Shown piece after piece: positions 28,746 through 35,882 of a stretch of DNA of 64,000 bases. The notes under the pieces are model-generated. The model saw only the letters and a program-made list of their open reading frames with translations. It ran no database searches and was not told the origin of the DNA. The stretch's first letter is position 1. Every line of letters starts with the position of its first letter. Source of the stretch: Clostridia bacterium (GTDB lineage: Bacteria; Bacillota; Clostridia; Christensenellales; Borkfalkiaceae); assembly GCA_017465145.1 (NCBI GenBank), contig JAFTWU010000017.1:183313-247312 (forward strand), read 5' to 3'. Made by a program: the position numbers and the translations under genes.

Positions 28746-29954
28746 TTAATCGGGAAGTTTAAGGTCGCCAAATTTTAACCAACCTTTCTTTCTCATAATT
28801 TCACTAAACAAAATATTCAAGCCTGCGGGCAAGATAAACATAAGTAAAATTATGCCGATAATTCCAAGCGCGGTATGGTCTGTATATGCAAATAGGTCGA
28901 AAACACCAACTAATCCACTAGTGCCCATACCACCACCAGATGCACCGCATTTAAGTTTAAACACGCAGGTTGCAAGCGGTCCGCAAACAGCAGAAGAAAT
29001 AATCATAGGTAGCATTGTTATAGGCTTTTTCATAATGTTAGGAATTTGCAACATACTTGTTCCAAGACCTTGAGCAATTAAACCGCCAACGCCGTTTTCT
29101 CTGAAACTAGCAACGGCAAAACCAACCATATGGCAAGCGCAACCTACCGTTGCAGCCCCGCCTGCTAAAAGCATAGCGTCGTAAAGTTCAAAAGAAATAG
29201 TGCCTTGTGTATACCCCGTAATAATGGGCGACGCAACTGCAACCCAAATAGCCGCAGAAGACGTTGGCATTGTTAAAACTATACCCATAATTACAGCAAC
29301 TATTATCCCCATAAAGAAAGGCGTAGCTTTAGTTGCAAGCGCAATAAGTAAACCAAGTTGGTCAACAAGCCAAATGAAAGGTGCGGCAAGGAACATTCCT
29401 AAGAAAGACAAAATTAGCGCGCCCATAGGAACTAAAATTATATCAAGCTTAGTTTTACCTTCGTATAATCCAACGATTTCAATAACGAACATTGTAACGA
29501 CGTAGGCACCGATAGGATTACCAGGCGTACCAAAAGAAATTGAAGTAAACTGACTAACTACTTTTGGGAAAAGGTCGCCCGCAAAAGAACCGAAAAGAAG
29601 TTTATCAGCAAACGCGCCAACCATACCCGCAACGGCGGCTGAAAAAATTAATAGTTTTTTCTTGCCTAAAGCGTGTGCAATACCAACGCCAATGCCCGCA
29701 CCCATAAGGGTTTTTGCAATGTTAGCAATATATAAAAGGGTGTTGCCAATAAAGTTGCCTTCAGCAATAAGATTCTTTGCGGAATCAAATTTATCAACGC
29801 CAATCCACCCCGCAATCATTGCCAAAATCGTGCCGGCAATTAAGGTTACGAAGAGCCCTTGCGCCATACCTGAAAACGCAGTTATAAAATAGCGTTTAGG
29901 TAACGTTTTAAAGTAGTTTTTTGCTTGTTCTTTAAGGGGTAGTTTTTCTTCCAT
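28746..29954 (-). CDS. PTS EIIC-like membrane permease (PTS_EIIC_2 type)
   Basis: 402 residues, about ten hydrophobic segments. The N-terminus (FKTLPKRYFITAFSGMAQGLF) and the Gly-rich CGASGGGMGTSGLVG near residue 345 match the stand-alone EIIC-like family without EIIA or EIIB domains nearby. The transported compound is unknown, and no PTS partner is encoded in the window. GGGAGG lies before the ATG, 17 bases after a phosphoesterase gene with which it should be cotranscribed. Confidence 0.82.
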   Translation of the reverse strand: MEEKLPLKEQAKNYFKTLPKRYFITAFSGMAQGLFVTLIAGTILAMIAGWIGVDKFDSAKNLIAEGNFIGNTLLYIANIAKTLMGAGIGVGIAHALGKKKLLIFSAAVAGMVGAFADKLLFGSFAGDLFPKVVSQFTSISFGTPGNPIGAYVVTMFVIEIVGLYEGKTKLDIILVPMGALILSFLGMFLAAPFIWLVDQLGLLIALATKATPFFMGIIVAVIMGIVLTMPTSSAAIWVAVASPIITGYTQGTISFELYDAMLLAGGAATVGCACHMVGFAVASFRENGVGGLIAQGLGTSMLQIPNIMKKPITMLPMIISSAVCGPLATCVFKLKCGASGGGMGTSGLVGVFDLFAYTDHTALGIIGIILLMFILPAGLNILFSEIMRKKGWLKFGDLKLPD

Positions 29955-29971
29955 AATTTCCTCCCAAAAAT

Positions 29972-30670
29972 TTACAATAAAATTTCAGTAAGTTTATTAT
30001 CTACTTGGTCGCAAGACGTCAAGTAATATTTTATATTATTTTTTTCAACAAGTTTATCAGCGCGCACGCTTTTACCGTGCAAATGCCCATAGATAACGCT
30101 ATCCACACCATACTCTTCAAAAATATCGGTAAAAAGGGAATTTTCGCGCTTAACGTTAAAAGGTGGGTAATGTATCAAGGCAACGAGTTTATCCCCTTCT
30201 TCAAGCATTTTTTGCGCTGATTTAAGTGAAAGTTTAAGCCTTTCAGTTTCGCGCAAGTAAATTTTCATATCTTGCTCTTTAAAATCGGGTGCACCGGGAA
30301 CTGACCAACACCTTGAACCACATATTACAACGTTGCCGAATTTTATGCTATCGTTTTGAAGGGCGTAAAAGTTTTCGGGTAGCATATCTCTAACCTTAGT
30401 TATACCGCTCCACCAATAATCGTGATTGCCCTTTATAAACACTTTTTTGCCCGGCAAATCTGCAAGAGTATAAATATCATTTTTCGCGTCGTCAAGACTC
30501 ATAGCCCAGCTGATATCGCCACCGATAAGGACAACGTCCTCGGCGGTGACTTTAGATAGCCAATCTTCACGAATTTTTTCCATATACCCTACCCAATTTC
30601 CACCGAAAATATCCATAGGTTTTTCGTTAGAAACTGATAAATGCAGGTCACTTATTGCATAAAACTTCAT
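29972..30670 (-). CDS. Metallophosphoesterase
   Basis: About 232 residues with the calcineurin-type metal ligands in order: ISDLHLS, IGGDISWAM, IKGNHDYWW, LIHYPPF and YGHLHGKS. It belongs to the small clostridial phosphoesterase group containing the GNHDYWW motif; the substrate is unknown. I chose the ATG at 30670. There is no ribosome-binding site, and the promoter -10 ends only six bases upstream, so the transcript may be leaderless. A TTG two codons upstream lies too close to the -10 to be used. Confidence 0.88.
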   Translation of the reverse strand: MKFYAISDLHLSVSNEKPMDIFGGNWVGYMEKIREDWLSKVTAEDVVLIGGDISWAMSLDDAKNDIYTLADLPGKKVFIKGNHDYWWSGITKVRDMLPENFYALQNDSIKFGNVVICGSRCWSVPGAPDFKEQDMKIYLRETERLKLSLKSAQKMLEEGDKLVALIHYPPFNVKRENSLFTDIFEEYGVDSVIYGHLHGKSVRADKLVEKNNIKYYLTSCDQVDNKLTEILL

Positions 30671-30676
30671 AATCAA

Positions 30677-30705
30677 ATTTTAGCACAATAAAAATGCAAA
30701 TGCAA
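30677..30705 (-). promoter_or_regulatory. Sigma-A promoter giving a near-leaderless mRNA
   Basis: TTGCAT (30705-30700), 17-base spacer, TAAAAT (30682-30677). The predicted +1 falls on or next to the phosphoesterase ATG. Confidence 0.6.
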
Positions 30706-30735
30706 CTAATATAAAAAGCCATTTAAATTTTTTAA

Positions 30736-30772
30736 AATAAAAAAAGCGCAATTATATGCGCTTTATTTTATT
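30736..30772 (-). terminator. Terminator of the Cys-containing protein gene
   Basis: AAAGCGCA / TGCGCTTT hairpin flanked by A/T runs, eight bases after the stop at 30781. Confidence 0.8.
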
Positions 30773-30780
30773 GTTTTTCT

Positions 30781-31413
30781 TTATTCCGGATACATAGGCA
30801 ATTCAAAGAACCCTGCACATACTTCTTGAGTATATTCTTGGCAAGGTGGAATTGCTGCATAGCCGTATGCGGGAATTAAAAGCTCAACTTCCATAACGAT
30901 TTTAAGAATTACCGAAACGCAAGCATCAATGGTAAATTGATTTTCGCCCGTATACGTGCCTTGTGTTGAAATAAGCGACACTACGGCCTCTACCGTATAA
31001 GGCATAATTGATGCTGACGGAATATTAAGAATAACGTCCTTTGGTATTGTAACGGTAGCAGTTGCAGCGCCTTCTACCCCGTTTGCATCGGTATAAGCAA
31101 CGGAAACGGGTATAATAATATCCGTTTTAACACGCGCACAGTTTGGTCGCTCTGTCAACGGTTCTATAAGCAAGTTACTTATCGTCCCTTGTGAAACCGT
31201 ACTCTTCGCGCTAACGAAAGTCAACGGATATGTAGGATTATCCGGGGTTAAATTAGTTATGTTCAATACGATTCCTGTAAGTTGACTTTGTTGCATACAC
31301 GCATCAAAAACCTTTTTTGCTTGAAGGCAAACTTTTTCACAAAGACCGTTAATCGGATTTCCACTTATTTGCCCGGGGCATCTGTCGGACTGAAAATTAT
31401 TGAAAAACGACAT
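30781..31413 (-). CDS. Conserved Cys-containing protein, probable spore-associated protein
   Basis: 210 residues with no signal peptide. The N-terminus carries a Cys-rich segment (RCPGQISGNPINGLCEKVC, then VFDAC). The middle is beta-rich, with a repeat-like domain, and the C-terminus holds IPPCQEYTQEVCAGFF. GGAGG lies before the ATG. Upstream is a sigma-E-like promoter resembling that of spoIVA, which suggests mother-cell expression and a coat or exosporium role. That role is an inference; I do not recognise a named family. Confidence 0.7.
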   Translation of the reverse strand: MSFFNNFQSDRCPGQISGNPINGLCEKVCLQAKKVFDACMQQSQLTGIVLNITNLTPDNPTYPLTFVSAKSTVSQGTISNLLIEPLTERPNCARVKTDIIIPVSVAYTDANGVEGAATATVTIPKDVILNIPSASIMPYTVEAVVSLISTQGTYTGENQFTIDACVSVILKIVMEVELLIPAYGYAAIPPCQEYTQEVCAGFFELPMYPE

Positions 31414-31443
31414 TTTATCCTCCTTTTAATGAGTTTCTATTTC

Positions 31444-31471
31444 AATATATGCCAAAGCCCCTGTTTTATGC
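31444..31471 (-). promoter_or_regulatory. Putative sigma-E promoter
   Basis: GCATAAA (31471-31465), 13-base spacer, CATATATT (31451-31444). The -10 is identical to the putative spoIVA sigma-E -10. The spacing is one base shorter than ideal. Confidence 0.45.
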
Positions 31472-31474
31472 TAC

Positions 31475-31503
31475 AAAAAAAGCGACGGAAATCCGTCGCT
31501 CTT
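31475..31503 (-). terminator. Terminator of the T-box/oxidoreductase operon
   Basis: AGCGACGG / CCGTCGCT hairpin followed on minus by seven T residues, about 50 bases after the gamma-subunit stop. Confidence 0.88.
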
Positions 31504-31554
31504 AATGATTTTAGATATAATAATGAATTTGCTAAACTTCAATGGTTAACTAAA

Positions 31555-32088
31555 TTAATAGTTATACCCAAGTTCAATAGCCTTAATATTCTTTTCTAAA
31601 AGTTCTGCCTTTTTAGCAGGCACCATTTGAGCCAAACTATTTTTAATTTGGTCAAGAGTTAAAACGTTGGTAACCTTTATTGCCTTGCCTAAAATAATCA
31701 TGTTAGCAAGACCGTCTAAGGCGTTATCACTTGCGAGTTTAGTTGCGGGAATTCCCACGCAAGTTACGTCATCTCTAGTAGCGTTCGTTGAAATTAGAGA
31801 ACTATCAAAAATGATATAACCGCCCTTTTCAGTTTCAGTAAGATATTTTTCGTATGAAGGCAAGTTCATAGCAATTAATAGATCGGGTTTTTCAACGATT
31901 GGAGAGCCGATAGGCATATCACTTATGGTAACGCTACAGTTAGCCGTACCACCACGCATTTCTGGACCGTAAGAAGGCAACCAGCTTACTTCTTTACCAA
32001 CTTTTAAGCCGGTATAAGCGATTGCTTTACCCGTGAATAATACACCTTGTCCACCGAAACCTGCAATAAGTATTTTAGTAGTACTCAT
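31555..32088 (-). CDS. 2-oxoacid:ferredoxin oxidoreductase, gamma subunit
   Basis: About 177 residues. The Rossmann-like GFGGQGVLFTGKAIAYTG near the N-terminus and PSYGPEMRGGTANCSV are diagnostic of the gamma domain of the oxoacid:ferredoxin oxidoreductase family. The ATG at 32088 has GGAGG upstream and lies one base after the beta-subunit stop. A longer frame from 32124 lies inside the beta gene. It is the last gene of the operon. Confidence 0.94.
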   Translation of the reverse strand: MSTTKILIAGFGGQGVLFTGKAIAYTGLKVGKEVSWLPSYGPEMRGGTANCSVTISDMPIGSPIVEKPDLLIAMNLPSYEKYLTETEKGGYIIFDSSLISTNATRDDVTCVGIPATKLASDNALDGLANMIILGKAIKVTNVLTLDQIKNSLAQMVPAKKAELLEKNIKAIELGYNY

Positions 32089-32089
32089 A

Positions 32090-32836
32090 TTACTTTTCCT
32101 CCTTATACTTATCCTTATAAACACCTAAAGGATAATAGGTTTCCATATTTTCATCAAGCCATTTCAATGCGTCCTTAGGATTCAAGCCCCAGTTAGTAGG
32201 ACAAGTTGATAAAACTTCTACCAAAGAAAAACCTTTGCCTTCGATTTGGTTTTGGAAAGCCTTTTTAATTGCTTGTTTAGCCTTTTTAATGTTTTTAACG
32301 TTGTTAACGGCAACCCTTTCGAGATAGGTAGCACCATCAACTTGAGATAACATTTCGCAAACTTTTACGGGATAACCAACTACAGTTACGTCACGACCGT
32401 AAGGTGAAGTTTGAGTAACTTGTTTGGGAAGGGTTGTAGGTGCCATTTGACCGCCCGTCATACCGTAAATAGCGTTATTTACGAAAATTACGGTAATATT
32501 TTCACCTCTTGCAGCAGAGTGCACTGTTTCTGCAGTACCGATAGCAGCAAGGTCACCGTCCCCTTGATAAGTAAAAACAACGTTATCGGGGTTAGCACGC
32601 TTTGCACCCGTAGCAACTGCGGGGGCTCTACCGTGAGCGGCTTGAATCATATCACAGTTAAAGTAATTATAGGAAAATACTGAACAACCAACTGAGGCAA
32701 TACCAATCGTTTTACCCGTAACGCCAAGTTCTTCAAGCGCTTCGGCAACCAAACGGTGAATTATACCGTGGGTACAACCTGGGCAATAGTGAAGTTGATT
32801 GTCAGTAAGACCTTTAGTCTTTTCAAAAACTACCAT
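32090..32836 (-). CDS. 2-oxoacid:ferredoxin oxidoreductase, beta (TPP-binding) subunit
   Basis: 248 residues with the thiamine-diphosphate domain: CPGCTHGIIHRL near the N-terminus, GRAPAVATGAKRANPD, GDGDLAAIGTAETVHSAARG and the Mg/TPP motif NNAIYGMTGGQ. It catalyses CoA-dependent oxidative decarboxylation of 2-oxoacids, reversible with reduced ferredoxin. It overlaps the alpha gene by seven bases. Confidence 0.95.
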   Translation of the reverse strand: MVVFEKTKGLTDNQLHYCPGCTHGIIHRLVAEALEELGVTGKTIGIASVGCSVFSYNYFNCDMIQAAHGRAPAVATGAKRANPDNVVFTYQGDGDLAAIGTAETVHSAARGENITVIFVNNAIYGMTGGQMAPTTLPKQVTQTSPYGRDVTVVGYPVKVCEMLSQVDGATYLERVAVNNVKNIKKAKQAIKKAFQNQIEGKGFSLVEVLSTCPTNWGLNPKDALKWLDENMETYYPLGVYKDKYKEEK

Positions 32837-33900
32837 TCTTTTGCCCCTCCTTTTTCGATTTCTTCAAGTTTATTAACAATTTCGTCAGGTGTCATTAAAA
32901 CGCCACCCGTTCTGCCGTAGAAGTATACGGGTTTAGAACAGTTAATTGCAAGTTTAACGTCGTCAACCATTTGTCCCATGTTAAGTTCAACTGACAAGAA
33001 AGACTTAACGTTTTGCGCTGCTTTTTTAAGCGCATCCTTGGGGAACGGCCATAAAGTAATAGGTCTAAGCATACCAACCTTTATACCGCGTTTTCTTGCT
33101 TCCATAATAGCGTTTTTAGAAATACGTGCGGCGATACCGAAAGCAACGATACAAATTTCCGCATCTTCCATCATAAATTCTTCGTACATAACCTCGTCGC
33201 GTTCAACGATTTTATAACGTTCGTATCTATTGATGTTCCATTCTTCAAGCTGAGCAGGACTTAACGACAAAGAGTTTACAACGTTTCTACCTTCGTGGGT
33301 AGCAGTACCCGTGGTAGCCCAAGGCTTATCGTAAGATTTTACTTCGCCAAGTTCTAAACTTACGGGTTCCATCATTTGCCCCATAGTACCGTCTGCCAAA
33401 ATCATAGTTTGCATTCTATATTTATCGGCAAGGTCGAAACCCTTAAAGGTTAAATCAACCATTTCTTGAATAGATGCGGGTGCTAAAACGATAAGTTTAT
33501 AGTCGCCGTGTCCACCGCCTTTAAGCGCTTGGAAATAGTCTGATTGTGAAGGTTGAATACCGCCAAGACCTGGACCACCGCGTTGTACGTTTACGATAAG
33601 CGCGGGTAGTTCGCAGCCTGCAAGATAAGATATACCTTCACTCTTTAAAGATATCCCTGGGCTTGAGCTACTTGTCATAACCCTTTTACCGCAAGCGGAA
33701 ACACCGATAACCATATTGATAGCGGCAATTTCAGATTCAGCTTGCAAGAACGTACCGCCGATTTTTGGCATACGCTTTGCCATATACGCTGCAACTTCCG
33801 TTTGGGGAGTAATGGGATAGCCGAAATAGTATTTACAACCAGCCATAATAGCGGCTTCTGCTAATGCTTCATTACCTTTCATTAACACTTTTTCTGCCAT
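32830..33900 (-). CDS. 2-oxoacid:ferredoxin oxidoreductase, alpha subunit (VorB-like)
   Basis: 356 residues. GNEALAEAAIMAGCKYYFGY and PITPQTEVAAYM open the pyrimidine-binding domain. TSSSSPGISLKSEGISYLAG and RGGPGLGG are typical of the 3-methyl-2-oxobutanoate/2-oxoglutarate group. The substrate cannot be fixed from sequence, but the neighbouring ilvE and Leu T-box favour branched-chain 2-oxoacids. It lies seven bases after the ferredoxin gene. Confidence 0.92.
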   Translation of the reverse strand: MAEKVLMKGNEALAEAAIMAGCKYYFGYPITPQTEVAAYMAKRMPKIGGTFLQAESEIAAINMVIGVSACGKRVMTSSSSPGISLKSEGISYLAGCELPALIVNVQRGGPGLGGIQPSQSDYFQALKGGGHGDYKLIVLAPASIQEMVDLTFKGFDLADKYRMQTMILADGTMGQMMEPVSLELGEVKSYDKPWATTGTATHEGRNVVNSLSLSPAQLEEWNINRYERYKIVERDEVMYEEFMMEDAEICIVAFGIAARISKNAIMEARKRGIKVGMLRPITLWPFPKDALKKAAQNVKSFLSVELNMGQMVDDVKLAINCSKPVYFYGRTGGVLMTPDEIVNKLEEIEKGGAKEW

Positions 33901-33907
33901 AATTCAC

Positions 33908-34114
33908 CTACCTTTCCACCGTGATAACAGTATCGGGACACATTGTTGCGCAGAACGCACAACCTATGCACTTGTCCATATCGGTACATACTGCAGGGTG
34001 GTAACCTTTTGCATTGATTCTTTCTTTAGCTAGAGCGATAATTTGCTTTGGGCAAACGGTTTCACATAGTCCGCAGCCTTTGCAACGCTCTTCATCAAAA
34101 GTAACTTTTGCCAT
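33908..34114 (-). CDS. 2-oxoacid:ferredoxin oxidoreductase, delta (2x[4Fe-4S] ferredoxin) subunit
   Basis: 68 residues with two complete [4Fe-4S] motifs, CKGCGLCETVCPK and CIGCAFCATMCPD. It conducts electrons between the TPP site and ferredoxin. It heads the delta-alpha-beta-gamma gene set, the usual VOR/KOR order. Confidence 0.95.
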   Translation of the reverse strand: MAKVTFDEERCKGCGLCETVCPKQIIALAKERINAKGYHPAVCTDMDKCIGCAFCATMCPDTVITVER

Positions 34115-34129
34115 AGTTTCTCCTTTTTT

Positions 34130-34798
34130 CTATAACCAATCGCCGTATTTAATAGGGTCAATTGGTAAAATATTACTAATTTTTGCAAGATTTCCTTTTA
34201 TAAGGTCCCGTCTTACAGCGGTAAATACAACGGGTAGTCCCGTAATTTTTGAAATTTCATTGGTAAACTCTAAACCCGAAAGTATGGTTTCTTCAGTAGT
34301 TTCGTTGCCAAGATTAGCGTTATTGACTATACCCGTGAAAGCAATTTTAGAAGTTTGTTCAATTTCTTGCTTTATGTCTAAAACACCTTGGATATCACGC
34401 GTTTCAGGGCGGAATTTATTTACCACTAAAAGTGCTTGATAATCGTTTTCTTCCTTTATTTTATCAGCAAATCTACCAAGAGCAAGCGCACCCCTATCGT
34501 CGCCACCTATATCGGCAACGGCATATCTTGAAAGGTCGCTTATCATCTTGTAGGACGCAGCGTTCATTGCGGGAATATCAACGTTAGTTTCCGCAAAGGG
34601 TGATACTATAAGTTCTACCCCGCCCGCATTAAGCGTTTTTTCCGCGTCAACCGTGCGAAAATAAGGATTAACGATATCAAGGTCGTAAATACTTACCTTT
34701 TTATTAAGTTTTGCAAGGGCAAGTGCGTAGTTTACGGCAATAAAAGTTTTACCGCTACCGTAATGCCCCATAAAAATAGTTATTCGTTTATCAAACAT
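34130..34798 (-). CDS. ParA/MinD-like P-loop ATPase in the oxidoreductase operon
   Basis: 222 residues. Walker A MGHYGSGKTFIAVNYA is near residues 10-25, the deviant switch segment reads YDLDIVNPYFRT, and ADIGGDDRGALALGRF is the Walker B region. Similar ATPases often accompany clostridial oxidoreductase or Fe-S operons. A role in cofactor insertion is possible but not shown. It overlaps the ilvE stop by one base. Confidence 0.82.
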   Translation of the reverse strand: MFDKRITIFMGHYGSGKTFIAVNYALALAKLNKKVSIYDLDIVNPYFRTVDAEKTLNAGGVELIVSPFAETNVDIPAMNAASYKMISDLSRYAVADIGGDDRGALALGRFADKIKEENDYQALLVVNKFRPETRDIQGVLDIKQEIEQTSKIAFTGIVNNANLGNETTEETILSGLEFTNEISKITGLPVVFTAVRRDLIKGNLAKISNILPIDPIKYGDWL

Positions 34799-35865
34799 TA
34801 GGCTTTTACTTTATAAGTCCAACCGCGCTTATCTTCAGCAGTGCCCCATTGAATACCGGTTAGTTCATCGTATAATTTTTGGGTAAGTTCGCCTATTTGG
34901 TTGTTACAAACGGTATAATCTTTGCCTTTATAGAAAAGGTGACCGATGGGAGAAATTACCGCAGCGGTACCCGTGCCCCACGCTTCTTCTAAAGTGCCGT
35001 TTTCACAAGCGGAAATAAGGTCGTCAACGGAAATAAGTTTTTCACTAACCTTATAACCCCAATCTTTAAGAATTTCAAGTGCTGATTTTCTAGTAATACC
35101 GGGAAGAACTGAGCCCGTAAGCATAGGCGTAACGATTTCGCCGTTAATTTTAAACATAACGTTCATAGCGCCAACTTCTTCAATATACTTTCTTTCAACA
35201 CCGTCAAGCCATAGAACTTGTGAATAGCCTTTTTCACTTGCGCGTTGACCTGCCCTTAAAGATGCTGCGTAGTTACCACCGCACTTAGCGTAACCCGTGC
35301 CACCGCGAACGGCTCTTACGTCTTCACTTTCGATACAAATTTTAACGGGATTAAGACCTTCAGCATAGTAACTGCCAACGGGCGATAAAATTATAACGAA
35401 AGTAGAATTTTTAACGGTATGAACACCTAAAGATTCGTCGTTACCAAACATAAATGGACGAATATAAAGTGAAGTACCGGGCAAATTGGGAATCCAATCT
35501 TTTTCTAAAGTGATAAGTTCGGTTAAAGCCTTTAAGGTAAATTCTTCCGGCAATGCGGGAAGACAAAGTCTTTCAGCAGAACTATTCATTCTTTTAATAT
35601 TTTCCATAGGACGGAACATTGCAAAGCCGTCTTCAGTTTTATAAGCCTTTAAGCCTTCAAAAATTTCCGCGCCGTAATGTAAAACGGTTGATGCGGGGTG
35701 GATGGGAATATAATCGAAAGGAACGATTCTTGCATTATGCCAACCTTCTTCACTATTAAATTCCATCATAAACATATGGTCGGTAAAATATTTACCAAAA
35801 CCAAGTTTAGAAAAGTCGGGTTTTTCTTTTAGGATTTTTGCTTTTTCAATTTTTATTTCTTGCAT
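34798..35865 (-). CDS. ilvE: Branched-chain amino acid aminotransferase
   Basis: 355 residues, fold-type IV PLP enzyme of the longer BCAT group. The PLP lysine lies in GYAKCGGNYAAS near residue 195, and SQVLWLDG and EVGAMNVMF follow. It interconverts Val, Leu and Ile with their 2-oxoacids. In this operon it links the oxoacid:ferredoxin oxidoreductase to amino-acid synthesis or breakdown. Confidence 0.96.
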   Translation of the reverse strand: MQEIKIEKAKILKEKPDFSKLGFGKYFTDHMFMMEFNSEEGWHNARIVPFDYIPIHPASTVLHYGAEIFEGLKAYKTEDGFAMFRPMENIKRMNSSAERLCLPALPEEFTLKALTELITLEKDWIPNLPGTSLYIRPFMFGNDESLGVHTVKNSTFVIILSPVGSYYAEGLNPVKICIESEDVRAVRGGTGYAKCGGNYAASLRAGQRASEKGYSQVLWLDGVERKYIEEVGAMNVMFKINGEIVTPMLTGSVLPGITRKSALEILKDWGYKVSEKLISVDDLISACENGTLEEAWGTGTAAVISPIGHLFYKGKDYTVCNNQIGELTQKLYDELTGIQWGTAEDKRGWTYKVKA

Positions 35866-35882
35866 AATAAACTCCGTAAAAT

